NCBI GenBank assembly: GCA_013289955.1
Contig: JABCYZ010000010.1
Coordinates: forward strand, 108,304-172,303
DNA from: Acidobacteriota bacterium
GTDB lineage: Bacteria > Acidobacteriota > Terriglobia > Acidiferrales > UBA7541
Length of the DNA stretch: 64,000 nucleotides
Direction of reading: 5' to 3'
The position numbers were made by a program, and so were the translations under genes. Positions 43,498 through 52,017 of the stretch are shown one piece after another; the first letter of the stretch is position 1; every line of letters begins with the position of its first letter. The notes under the pieces are model-generated. The model saw only the letters and a program-made list of their open reading frames with translations. It was not told the DNA's origin and made no database searches.

Positions 43498-44223
43498 ATG
43501 GCCAGCGGAACTTTTGGGGAACGTCTGAAGCGCGAGCGCGAGATGCGCGAAGTTTCTCTGAAGGAAGTCACTACAGCCACGCGGATCGGCCCGCGCTTTC
43601 TCGAAGCTCTCGAAAATGAGGAGTGGGACAAGCTCCCCGGCGGCATTTTCAATCGCGGTTTTGTGCGCTCCATCGCGCGCTATTTGGGCCTCGACGAAGA
43701 AAATCTGCTTGCCGAATACGACATGGCGCACGGCGAGCAGAACCTGCCTGTTCCTCAGCCTTACGAAAACAAGATTCCCCGCCCGCCCATCTGGATTCCG
43801 GTACTCGCTGTGCTTGCGTTGCTTGCCGTGCTCTCCGGGCTCATTGCCGGTGGAATTTATGGCTGGCGGCGCTATGTCGCTCATCGCGCCGCGAAGAGGT
43901 CTGCTTCTTCCACCGCGGCGGGTAACCCAGCGAGTTCTTCGGCCGCTGTCCCGTTGGATCTCGCCGTATCCACTTCGGCCGCCACGCGCGTGCGCATTCT
44001 CGCCGACGGCACGCTGCTGCTCGATGCCGAGCTCGCCGCAGGAGAAACGCACCACTTTTCCGCCAGACAACAGTTTGAAGTAACCGCGGCCGACTCCTCG
44101 GCGGTGTTGCTGGAATTGAACGGGCGGGCTATGCCGCCCGTTGGAACTCCCGGAGCCTCCGGTACAATAGTCTTGACCGAGAAAGATTTGAGGCAGGCGT
44201 CCGGTGGAACCCCTCAGCCCTGA
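43498..44223 (+). CDS. RodZ-like protein (cytoplasmic HTH, single TM, periplasmic DUF4115-like domain)
   Basis: 241 residues. N-terminal HTH_25-type domain (FGERLKREREMREVSLKEVTTATRIGPRFLEALENEEWDKLPGGIFNRGFVRSIARYLGLDEENLL) of the kind that binds MreB in RodZ. A single TM helix spans ~100-125 (PIWIPVLAVLALLAVLSGLIAGGIYGW). An Ala/Ser linker leads to a C-terminal beta-domain (TRVRILADGTLLLDAELAAGETHHFSARQQFEVTAADSSAVLLELNG) like DUF4115. RodZ helps control rod shape. Start ATG 43498; a TTG at 43495 is adjacent. The 3' end overlaps the next gene by 20 bp. Confidence 0.9.
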   Translation: MASGTFGERLKREREMREVSLKEVTTATRIGPRFLEALENEEWDKLPGGIFNRGFVRSIARYLGLDEENLLAEYDMAHGEQNLPVPQPYENKIPRPPIWIPVLAVLALLAVLSGLIAGGIYGWRRYVAHRAAKRSASSTAAGNPASSSAAVPLDLAVSTSAATRVRILADGTLLLDAELAAGETHHFSARQQFEVTAADSSAVLLELNGRAMPPVGTPGASGTIVLTEKDLRQASGGTPQP

Positions 44224-45169
44224 AGTGCTCGAAGATCTTCGCGCAGGCCGCGCTCCCCGCGAGCGCAAGATTGCGGTGTGCTCTGGCGGAGCGCATCTCG
44301 CGCCCGCGGATCGCGCTGAAATTCTCGCCGTTCTCGCCGGAGATCCTGATGAAATGGTTTCCGAACGCGCCCAGCAGGCCATTCTCTCGCAACCCGCGGA
44401 AACCTTTGTCGAAGCTCTGAAGCGCGAAAAGGCCATCCCCGCGCTCTTTGCCTACGCCGGAAAACATCTGGCGGACAAACCCGGCGTCTGCGACGCGATG
44501 GTACAGAACAAGAGCTGCTCGGCGGAATTCCTGGTACCGGTTGCGCGCCATCTCTCTTCTCTCGGCATCACCGCGCTCATGGAGGAATTGGAGCGCGTCA
44601 GCGAATCTCCCGCGCTGGCGGCCGCCCTCGAGCATTCCACCTCCATCACTGCGGATCAGAAACACCAACTGCACGAGCTGCTGGGTTCCTCCATGGACGC
44701 AGCTGCCCTTGCGGAAGCGGCGGCCGAGGCCGAACCGGACATCGTCAAGCGCCAGACCCTGATCGAGCGCCTCGCAAAGATGAGCGTTTCCGAACGCGTT
44801 CAGTTCGCAATCAAAGGGGGATCGGAAGCGCGGCGCACCCTGATTCGCGATTCGAACAAGGTCGTCCAGCGCGCCGTGCTGCAATCGCCTCGCCTTACGG
44901 ATCAGGAAGTCGAAGCCTTCGCCACCATGACCAGCCTCACGGACGAAATCCTTCGGCTCATCGCCAGCAACCGCAAGTTTCGGAAAAACTACGCTGTAGT
45001 TCGCAATCTCCTGAACAATCCGAAGACTCCGCTCGACGTTTCCCTGCACATGCTTCCGATGGTTAATGTCATGGATCTCAAAAAATTAACCAGCAACAAG
45101 AACGTCCCGGAAACGCTGCGCACCACCGCTATCAAGCTCCAACGCACGCGGGCGGAACTCAAGAAATGA
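44204..45169 (+). CDS. HEAT/LRV-like repeat protein of unknown function
   Basis: 321 residues, almost wholly alpha-helical, with no signal peptide or TM helix. Starts with GTG 44204 inside the end of the RodZ-like gene, in another frame, so the two are coupled. Repeating elements include ...AQQAILSQPAETFVEAL, SPALAAALEHSTSITADQKHQL, RRTLIRDSNKVVQRAVLQSPRLTDQEVEAF and NNPKTPLDVSLHMLPMVN, similar to HEAT or leucine-rich-variant repeats, which bind other proteins. I know no assigned role. Close coupling to a RodZ-like protein suggests a cytoplasmic partner in shape or polarity control (inference). Confidence 0.82.
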   Translation: MEPLSPEVLEDLRAGRAPRERKIAVCSGGAHLAPADRAEILAVLAGDPDEMVSERAQQAILSQPAETFVEALKREKAIPALFAYAGKHLADKPGVCDAMVQNKSCSAEFLVPVARHLSSLGITALMEELERVSESPALAAALEHSTSITADQKHQLHELLGSSMDAAALAEAAAEAEPDIVKRQTLIERLAKMSVSERVQFAIKGGSEARRTLIRDSNKVVQRAVLQSPRLTDQEVEAFATMTSLTDEILRLIASNRKFRKNYAVVRNLLNNPKTPLDVSLHMLPMVNVMDLKKLTSNKNVPETLRTTAIKLQRTRAELKK

Positions 45170-45271
45170 TGTCCGGCACGGGGCGGCGGTTCTAGCCGGC
45201 CGCGGTTCGCCTGGAAATGCATCGCGGCTACGGCGATTTGGCCCTAGAATCGTGCCTGGAGGCATCCAAGC

Positions 45272-45784
45272 ATGCCGTTTCGGTCCAAACTGGGTAGAGG
45301 TGCCGCGCTTTTTGTGATTGGCATTTCGGGTATCCTGCCGCTTGCCTCTATTCTCCGGCCTGCCGAGAGCGGCGCAGCGACTCAGGAGAAGGCAGCCGAT
45401 CCCTGGCCCAGTTCAGCGGTGCTCGAAGCTGCGGACTTGGTGCACGATTTCGCCGGCCCCAAGGGTGCGAACTCTCCGACGATGGTTTACGTGGGCTTTC
45501 GAACGCTTTTCGAGGGCGGACACGTTCCGGCAGCATCCTTCCACGGCACCGCATCCAAGGAGGAGGGCCTCGCGGAACTGAAAAAATGGATAGCCGCCGT
45601 GCCACGCTCCGCGAATCTGGTCATTTATTGCGGGTGCTGCCCATTCGATCGCTGCCCAAACGTCCGGCCTGCTTACAAGACTCTGCACGAAATGGGATTC
45701 ACGCACCTGCGCGTCCTTTTATTGCGGACGAGCTTTGCAGCGGATTGGGTCGAAAAGGGCTACCCCATCGAAAAAGGTCTTTGA
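45272..45784 (+). CDS. Exported rhodanese-like protein with a Cys-rich active loop
   Basis: 170 residues: an N-terminal hydrophobic signal/anchor (ALFVIGISGILPLASI, 12-28), then a rhodanese-like fold (MVYVGFRTLFEGGHVPAASFHG, LVIYCGCCPFDRCPNVRPAYKTLHEMGF, LRTSFAADWVEKGYPIEKG). The expected catalytic loop carries Cys120, Cys122, Cys123 and Cys128 instead of the single CxxGxR Cys, which suggests metal or disulfide chemistry rather than plain sulfurtransfer (inference). ATG 45272 is preceded by GGAGG (45256-45262 region). Same strand as the following ADOP permease, 159 bp apart. Confidence 0.85.
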   Translation: MPFRSKLGRGAALFVIGISGILPLASILRPAESGAATQEKAADPWPSSAVLEAADLVHDFAGPKGANSPTMVYVGFRTLFEGGHVPAASFHGTASKEEGLAELKKWIAAVPRSANLVIYCGCCPFDRCPNVRPAYKTLHEMGFTHLRVLLLRTSFAADWVEKGYPIEKGL

Positions 45785-45943
45785 TGCCCTGAAAACCGAG
45801 GTGCCGGGAAGGGCGCGCCATGAGCGCCCGCTTGTCAGGGAAATCAAACGCCGCGGCAACTCCGGTTCACTGAATTGCATCTGGCAAAGCAACGACTCGA
45901 TCGTCCCTGGGTCTGACGGAACGAGCCGGCGACGGAGGGCAAG

Positions 45944-48385
45944 ATGGCGCTTTGGTCCAGCATCCGGTTTTCGCTGCGCATTCTCGGAAAGCACTGGAAA
46001 CTCACCTCCATTGCCATTTTTTCCTTGGCCATTGCGATGTCAGCCGGAGCGGTCGGCTTCAGTGTCTTCAACGCGCTCTTGCTGCGCCCACCGGCCGTAC
46101 CCGCGCCCGAGCAACTCTTGTCGGTTTACGCAACCACGCCAACGGAAGAGTTCAGCGGCACCAACTATGACGACTACAAGTATTGTCGCGACAACAATCA
46201 CGTCTTCTCGGATGTCCTGGCGTTCCCGTACTCAATCTCGATGGTGCCCATCCTCTATGACCACCGGAGCAAATCTGGCCTCATAAACGCTGTATCGGAT
46301 AATTATTTTTCTGTTCTAGGTGTCCAGCCTCTCCTGGGCCGGATGTTCAGGCGAGGGGACGACGACAAGCCATCTGCGTTGGCCGTCCTGAGCTATTCCT
46401 ACTGGAAGTCTCTCGGAGCTGACCCAAACCTTGTAGGAAAGACCGTAACCGTCAACCGGGCGCAGCTGACAATTGTCGGGGTCGCGCCCGAGAGTTTTGT
46501 GGGAACCATTTTCAGCGATCTCCCTGATCTCTGGGTTCCCTTTTCGACGAACACAGCCACGAATCATCCGGCACAGGATTGGCGGGCCGACCGCAACAAC
46601 CATGTTCTCGGCTTGGTAGGACGGTTAAAACCTGGAGTAACGCGTCCGCAAGCGCTGGCGGACGTGCAAATGTTGTTCAAGCAACTCGCCGCTGCTTATC
46701 CGGAGAGCGACAAAGATCGGGTCGCCGCCGTCACACAGATCAGCATGCTGCCTGTGGACTCGGTGTCCTCGGCGAAAATAATCTCAGCGATCCTTCTCGC
46801 CATCGTGGCGCTGGTCCTGTTTGCGGCGTGTTCGAACGTTGCCAATCTGCTGCTTGCGCTGGCAAGCGCGCGCCGCCATGAAATCCTTGTTCGCGCCGCG
46901 ATGGGAGCCACTCGCATCCGGCTGATTCGCGAACTCTTGATCGACAGCACGCTGCTTGCGGCCGGTGGCGGAATGCTGGGCTTCTTGCTGGGGTGGCTTG
47001 GACTCAGGCAGCTGATGCAGTTCAAGCCTTATATCCCGGGTCTGGGCTTGATTCCTCTGACCATTGATTTTCGGCCGGACATTCGGGTGGCGGCAGTGAC
47101 GGCCTTGCTGGTTCTTCTGGCTGGTCTTCTGACTGGCCTCGTGCCCGGCCTATATAGCTCTGCGCCCAATCTGGCGGGAGCACTGAGTGGAGAGATCGCA
47201 GTCGGCGGAACCCACAAGGGAAGGATCCGCAACGCGTTGGTGGTCATTCAAGTGGCTGTTTGCACCGTGGTGCTCGTCGGCGTGGGTCTATGTTTTCGAA
47301 GCTTGAGCAACCTAGAGCACATCCATCTGGGATTTTCTGCGCGCAACATCGCGCTGTTGACCTTCGATTTGGAAGCCAACGGCTACTCCGAAGAGCAGGG
47401 CCGAACCATGTACGCGAGAATGCGAGAGGCCACCAGAGGGATCTACGGGGTGGAATCTCTCGCTCTCGCGAGTGACCTTCCCCTGAGCGGCAATACCGGT
47501 CATGACGAGCAGGTTCAAGTGGAGGGATCGCCTGCCGCGAACCAGAAGCCCCTAAGCATTTCGTCTGTGGCCGTGGACGACAATTATTTTTCCACGATTG
47601 GAATTCCCTTGCTCGCAGGGCGCGTGTTCACTGCGGCGGACAGCGCTAAGGGGCCCGCCGCGATCGTCATCAATCACTGGATGGCAGAAAAGTATTGGCC
47701 TGGTCAGAATCCCATCGGCAAGACCGTTCGAATCGAAAATGGCAACCAAGTGGTAACGGTCGTGGGCGTGGTAGGCGACGGGAAATACATTGATATCGAC
47801 GAACCTGCTCGGCCCTTCATGTACTTCGACTTAAACCAGCGCTACTCGGCCGTGGTCTATCTCATGGCCCGCACGAACGGCAACCCGCATCAATGGCTCA
47901 AGCCAGTGTCCGAAGCCCTTCAGAAAATAGATTCTCAGCTTTCCGTAATGACCCTGACGATGGATGACCTGATGAACTTGTCGCTGTACGTGCCTCGAAT
48001 TACCCTGATCTGCACCAGCGCGTTCGGGGGTTTGGCGTTCCTTCTGGCCGCGGTGGGGCTCTATGGTGCGGTCTTCTATTCCGTGAGTGAAAGAAAAAAG
48101 GAACTCGGCATTCGGGTCGCGCTGGGCGCCGCGCCGCGCGACCTCTGGAAAATGATCTTGCGCCAGACGTGCGTGGTTACCGCCACGGGCGTGGGCCTTG
48201 GAATTGCCGGAGGAATCATTGCCAGCGCGGTCGTCCGTTCGCAGCTCTATGGAGTTCGCCCGGTGGAATGGAGTGTGTTTCTAGCGGTTGGATTCGCGAT
48301 GGGAGCGACGAACCTGTTCACGGCCTACTCCGCGGCGCGCCCCTGGCTGCGGGCCGATCCGATGGAATCGGTCCGTCACGCATGA
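45944..48385 (+). CDS. ADOP-like ABC permease (MacB/FtsX type) without prefix domain
   Basis: 813 residues. TM1 follows at once (LTSIAIFSLAIAMSAGAVGFSVFNALLL, about residues 22-49), so the ~85-residue permease-prefix seen in the 10665-13382 protein is missing. Then a MacB-like periplasmic domain, first FtsX unit (IISAILLAIVALVLFAACSNVANLLLALASARRHEILVRAAMGATRIRLIRELL), second periplasmic domain and closing FtsX unit (FGGLAFLLAAVGLYGAVFYSVSERKKELGIRVALGA). No PadR or ATPase gene is adjacent. ATG 45944 has GAGGGCAAG upstream. Function unknown. Confidence 0.92.
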   Translation: MALWSSIRFSLRILGKHWKLTSIAIFSLAIAMSAGAVGFSVFNALLLRPPAVPAPEQLLSVYATTPTEEFSGTNYDDYKYCRDNNHVFSDVLAFPYSISMVPILYDHRSKSGLINAVSDNYFSVLGVQPLLGRMFRRGDDDKPSALAVLSYSYWKSLGADPNLVGKTVTVNRAQLTIVGVAPESFVGTIFSDLPDLWVPFSTNTATNHPAQDWRADRNNHVLGLVGRLKPGVTRPQALADVQMLFKQLAAAYPESDKDRVAAVTQISMLPVDSVSSAKIISAILLAIVALVLFAACSNVANLLLALASARRHEILVRAAMGATRIRLIRELLIDSTLLAAGGGMLGFLLGWLGLRQLMQFKPYIPGLGLIPLTIDFRPDIRVAAVTALLVLLAGLLTGLVPGLYSSAPNLAGALSGEIAVGGTHKGRIRNALVVIQVAVCTVVLVGVGLCFRSLSNLEHIHLGFSARNIALLTFDLEANGYSEEQGRTMYARMREATRGIYGVESLALASDLPLSGNTGHDEQVQVEGSPAANQKPLSISSVAVDDNYFSTIGIPLLAGRVFTAADSAKGPAAIVINHWMAEKYWPGQNPIGKTVRIENGNQVVTVVGVVGDGKYIDIDEPARPFMYFDLNQRYSAVVYLMARTNGNPHQWLKPVSEALQKIDSQLSVMTLTMDDLMNLSLYVPRITLICTSAFGGLAFLLAAVGLYGAVFYSVSERKKELGIRVALGAAPRDLWKMILRQTCVVTATGVGLGIAGGIIASAVVRSQLYGVRPVEWSVFLAVGFAMGATNLFTAYSAARPWLRADPMESVRHA

Positions 48386-48437
48386 GCGGACGCGATTTCC
48401 GCACATCCGACTTCGGGAATGCCTCCCTCAAATATCC

Positions 48438-49064
48438 CTAGCTGTTGCGCAGGACCAGGCAACTCGCAATCATGTCGTGAATGGCCTGCTTTTTCTCAGT
48501 GAAACCCGCGAGCATGTAACCGATTCCGAGCGGAATCAGTTTCGTGATGATTCTTGCGAAGAAGCGGCCCGAAGCCCTGCCAAAAGAAATGGGCTGCCCG
48601 GTCAAGTCGGTGACCTTTAGATTGAGCATCTTTTTCCCGAGCGTAGCCTGCCAGGAAGAACTCTCGGACAACGCGTAGTATAGCCAGCTCACGACCAGAA
48701 TGACTCCGACAAATCCCAGGATGAATCCAATTCCTAAGAAGGCTCCCACGTTATCGCTGATGTCCTCGTCAGAACCTATTTTGCTGAGGACGGCGCCGGC
48801 GCCAGTCAATATGAACAGAGGGATCAAGAGGATCACAAAGGCCACGACAGCAACGACTGCATCGATGATGTAGGCAACGAATCGCAGCCAGAAACCTGCA
48901 TACGCCACGCCGCCGTAGGTTGCCTGCACAACCGGCGCGTATTGATTTGGATCGACCGGGGACAAAAACGGCGCTGCCGGCACAAGTCCGGAAATGGCCT
49001 GGCCACACGTGGAACAGAACGCCGTCGTCGAAGAAATCTCGCTTCCACATTTTGAGCAGTACAC
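48438..49064 (-). CDS. RDD-family membrane protein with N-terminal zinc ribbon
   Basis: 208 residues from GTG 49064, preceded by AAGGAGA; a longer frame to 49130 was rejected. The N-terminus is a zinc ribbon (VYCSKCGSEISSTTAFCSTCGQAI, two CxxC pairs), then a Pro-rich linker and an RDD domain (GFWLRFVAYIIDAVVAVVAFVILLIPLFIL; ATLGKKMLNLKVTDLTGQPISFGRASGRFFARIITKLIPLGIGYMLAGFTEKKQAIHDMIASCLVLR). Three or four TM helices. Ribbon-RDD proteins are common but functionally undefined. Confidence 0.9.
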   Translation of the reverse strand: MYCSKCGSEISSTTAFCSTCGQAISGLVPAAPFLSPVDPNQYAPVVQATYGGVAYAGFWLRFVAYIIDAVVAVVAFVILLIPLFILTGAGAVLSKIGSDEDISDNVGAFLGIGFILGFVGVILVVSWLYYALSESSSWQATLGKKMLNLKVTDLTGQPISFGRASGRFFARIITKLIPLGIGYMLAGFTEKKQAIHDMIASCLVLRNS

Positions 49065-49374
49065 AGGGTCTCCTTTTCTATCACCGGACAAACAAAGCGC
49101 CAGTTGCGAAAATCCTACTTCTCCATCCAATCTCGGACAATCGCCAGGCCGTTCGCTTTCCTTCCATCAAGCGAGCCCATTCCCGAAAACAGCTCGTATC
49201 CATCGGCAAAGTCTGGTTGGTGCCAGGGAGCCGCTCAGCCTACGCCTCAATCTCCCCAGCTTTGATACGATTCTGAGCTCTAGTTCGTTCAATTCCTCCC
49301 TGGAATTCTCCAGGGCTCCTTGCGGAGGGGAATATTTGCTCGTCCTTCCGCTCTTCCGCCGCCGCCCGCGCCAG
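49065..49374. other. Gap between two minus-strand genes with one dyad
   Basis: 310 bp, no gene supported. It contains a perfect hairpin CCCTGGA-ATTC-TCCAGGG (49298-49315), about 60 bp after the amidase stop on the minus strand, which could aid transcript termination although no U-run follows. Confidence 0.45.
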
Positions 49375-51225
49375 CTACAACGGCGGGTGCTTCCGGTGAA
49401 ATCCGGTCGCCTCTTGGTAGGCCCGCGCCAGCACCAGGAGCTTTGCCTCCCCGTATAAATTCCCAAGGAACGTTAGGCTTACCGGCGTCCCCGGCCCACC
49501 TGTATTTTGAAAATCGCTGGGATCGTCCGTGGGAGGCTTCGGAGCGTCGTCGCCGCGGAAGCCATTAGGCAAGATCACGGAGGGATGCCCGGTGAGATTT
49601 GTGATGACGAGCTGCTCGCCGCCGTTCGTCGGCGCCACAATCACGTCTACCTTCTTGAAAACAGTTGCGACCGCTTCCATCGCCATCCGGCGCGCCCGGC
49701 TCGCCTGGATGTACTCGACCGCCGGAATGAATCGCGCCGAGCGAAACGAATTGGGCCAGTCCGACGGCTTCTGCGAGGTGAGCAACTTGTCTTTCCCTGT
49801 CCGCGTCAGTTCATCAAACGCTGCCGCCGCCTCGGCCGACAACATGGTCACCATGGATTGGTAGGGGAATTTCGGCATTTCCACCGGGACGAGATTGGCG
49901 CCCATCTCTTTCAACTTCGCGAGCGCCGCCTGGTTATATTTTCTGTCGTATGCCGCGCGCGCCCGTCCAGCCTCGCGTCGACGCTTCTGTTCCTCTCGCT
50001 TCTTTTGCTCTTCCACAGTCGCCGCCGGCTCCTCCTTCGCCTCGAGGGATGCATCTTCCGGGCTCGGCTCGAAATCCGCCTTCAGATAACCTACCCTCAG
50101 CTTCCGCCAGTCCAGCGCCGCATCCCAATGAAACGCCGCATTCTTCACGCTCGGGTCCGCGCCGTCCGGTCCGTAAATCGCTTCCAGTACCAGCGCGCAA
50201 TCCTCGACCGCGCGGCAAATGGGCCCGAGCTTGTCCATGCTCCAGGAGAGCGCCATGGCACCGGTCCGCGGCACGAGCCCGAAGGACGGCCGCAAACCCG
50301 TACAGCCGCATCGCGTCGACGGGGAGGAAATCGACCCGAGCGTTTCTGACCCGATGCTGAAGGCCACGCATCCCGCCGCCGTCGCGGAAGCCGGCCCGGC
50401 GGACGATCCGCTTGACCCTTGCCCCGGATTCCAGGGATTGCGCGTCACGCCGCCGAACCAGTTGTCGCCCAGCGCCAGCGCTCCCAACGTCAGCTTCGCC
50501 ACCAGCACCGCGCCCGCTTCATCCAGCCGTTTCACGACGGTGGCGTCTTCGTCGATCATTTGGTTTTCAAATCCGCCCGCGCCCCACGTCGTGCGATAAC
50601 CCTTCGCCGCCAGCAGATCCTTTGCGCCCCACGGCAGTCCGTGCAGCGGCCCGCGATATTTTCCCGCGGCTATCTCGCGATCCGCCTCTTTCGCCCGAGC
50701 CCGGGCGCGCTCTTCCGTCAGCGTAACCACAAATTTCAGTTTAGGGTCGTAGCGCTTCAATCGCTCCAAATACATCTCCGTCAACGACATCGAAGACACT
50801 TTTTTCGTTCGCACCAATTCCGCCAGTTCGCGCACGCTCCAAAAAGCGGCGTCTTCCAAATTCTTGGGAGTGCCGGGAGCAGCGATCGTGGAGGGCTTCG
50901 ATACCCGCGAAGGCCGCCGTTCGGTCTCAAAGTTTATCCCCGGCACGGCCGGATCAAAGATCAGGCAGGGCGCAACCGGATTCGGGATGTGCAGGGCATA
51001 TATCTCTTCGTAACCTTTGGTGCGCTGGTTCAGGCTGTCCAGCATCATCTCCCTGGCTTCTTCGGGAATGGGCACATCCGCAATCGCCGCGGCGTTGTCG
51101 ATCATCTCCTTGGTGATCTTTGTTGCCCCTTGGGTCTGCGCTTGCGCCCAAAGGACGCCTGGAAACAACGTCCCACCCAGCCCCAGCCCCGAACAAGCAC
51201 TCAAGAATCGTCTGCGATCCAGCAT
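49375..51225 (-). CDS. Exported amidase-signature-family enzyme
   Basis: 616 residues. The N-terminus MLDRRRFLSACSGLGLGGTLFPGVLWAQA carries RRRFL followed by a hydrophobic stretch, a Tat-type signal. The amidase-signature domain has the full Ser-cisSer-Lys triad: Lys in LHGLPWGAKDLLAAKG, the GQGSSGSSAGPASATAAGC glycine/serine motif and Ser in IGSETLGSISSPS. An insert of ~40 Lys/Glu/Arg-rich residues (EEPAATVEEQKKREEQKRR, ~385-425) is charged, unlike the rest. Hydrolyses an amide or related bond; substrate unknown. ATG 51225 has GGAGAGGA upstream, giving a normal signal peptide. Confidence 0.92.
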   Translation of the reverse strand: MLDRRRFLSACSGLGLGGTLFPGVLWAQAQTQGATKITKEMIDNAAAIADVPIPEEAREMMLDSLNQRTKGYEEIYALHIPNPVAPCLIFDPAVPGINFETERRPSRVSKPSTIAAPGTPKNLEDAAFWSVRELAELVRTKKVSSMSLTEMYLERLKRYDPKLKFVVTLTEERARARAKEADREIAAGKYRGPLHGLPWGAKDLLAAKGYRTTWGAGGFENQMIDEDATVVKRLDEAGAVLVAKLTLGALALGDNWFGGVTRNPWNPGQGSSGSSAGPASATAAGCVAFSIGSETLGSISSPSTRCGCTGLRPSFGLVPRTGAMALSWSMDKLGPICRAVEDCALVLEAIYGPDGADPSVKNAAFHWDAALDWRKLRVGYLKADFEPSPEDASLEAKEEPAATVEEQKKREEQKRRREAGRARAAYDRKYNQAALAKLKEMGANLVPVEMPKFPYQSMVTMLSAEAAAAFDELTRTGKDKLLTSQKPSDWPNSFRSARFIPAVEYIQASRARRMAMEAVATVFKKVDVIVAPTNGGEQLVITNLTGHPSVILPNGFRGDDAPKPPTDDPSDFQNTGGPGTPVSLTFLGNLYGEAKLLVLARAYQEATGFHRKHPPL

Positions 51226-51461
51226 TGGTTCCTCTCCTTGGCACACTACCGGCGCGCGATTGTAATACATCAAGCGGGAACAGGGTGACCCTGGATTCGC
51301 ATGCAGATTCTTGGGGGGAGCGCTGGATATAGGACGGATGGCTTCCGTACCGGAAAAGAGCCGGGGTTCTTCGGGGGACTCAGCTTTAAAACGAAAGGCA
51401 GCGCCCCGCAGTTAGAGCTTGCGAGGCACTGCCAGAAAAGCCTTCGAGAAGGCGTCAAGTG

Positions 51462-51773
51462 TTACCTGTCATAGCGCAAGCAGACGTCGAGCTGGTGAAG
51501 AGCTTCGTCGATTGCCCGGATCGCTTCCACTTTGTGGCCGCCGAAATCGTGTGCGGCGTGATCCAGATGTTCTCTGGCGTGGCGCAGCGAATTGATCGCT
51601 TCGTGAATTTCCGGATGGTCCGCCGGAACGGCCTTGGCTGGTTCGGGTGCTGGCGCCGGAACAGGCACTGCGTTCGCACTGGCGGTATTGGGCGCGGCCG
51701 GGGCAGAGGCGCTGAAGGCCACCGCCAAAATCAAGGCCGCGAGAATCACTACACCTAGAATTTTTACTTTCAT
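51462..51773 (-). CDS. Small exported helical protein
   Basis: 103 residues. Signal/anchor helix at the N-terminus (ILGVVILAALILAVAFSASAPA), an Ala/Pro-rich linker, then a compact amphipathic helical domain HPEIHEAINSLRHAREHLDHAAHDFGGHKVEAIRAIDEALHQLDVCLRYDR with five His residues. ATG 51773 has GAGGAGG 7 nt upstream; the frame is longer (to 51884) but without conserved content. Similar small His-containing exported helical proteins exist in many soil bacteria; none I can name. Role unknown. Confidence 0.78.
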   Translation of the reverse strand: MKVKILGVVILAALILAVAFSASAPAAPNTASANAVPVPAPAPEPAKAVPADHPEIHEAINSLRHAREHLDHAAHDFGGHKVEAIRAIDEALHQLDVCLRYDR

Positions 51774-52017
51774 GAACCACTCCTCCTCGTCCGATTCTTG
51801 GCTCGGACTGCCAGATGTTCCTCGATCCACCGTTTGCACCTTTGCCGTGATGCTAAACCAACCTGATCGCGGCAAACGCACCAAAGAGGCTCGTTCGGCT
51901 CAAGTGAGCCGCTACTCCTATTCTTTGATAAGTCATATTCCGGGACTTTGACAGCAAAATCTTTGGGCCAGCGCACAATCAGAAACTAGTCGTAGTTTTC
52001 AAAAGGGTCTGCCTCTT

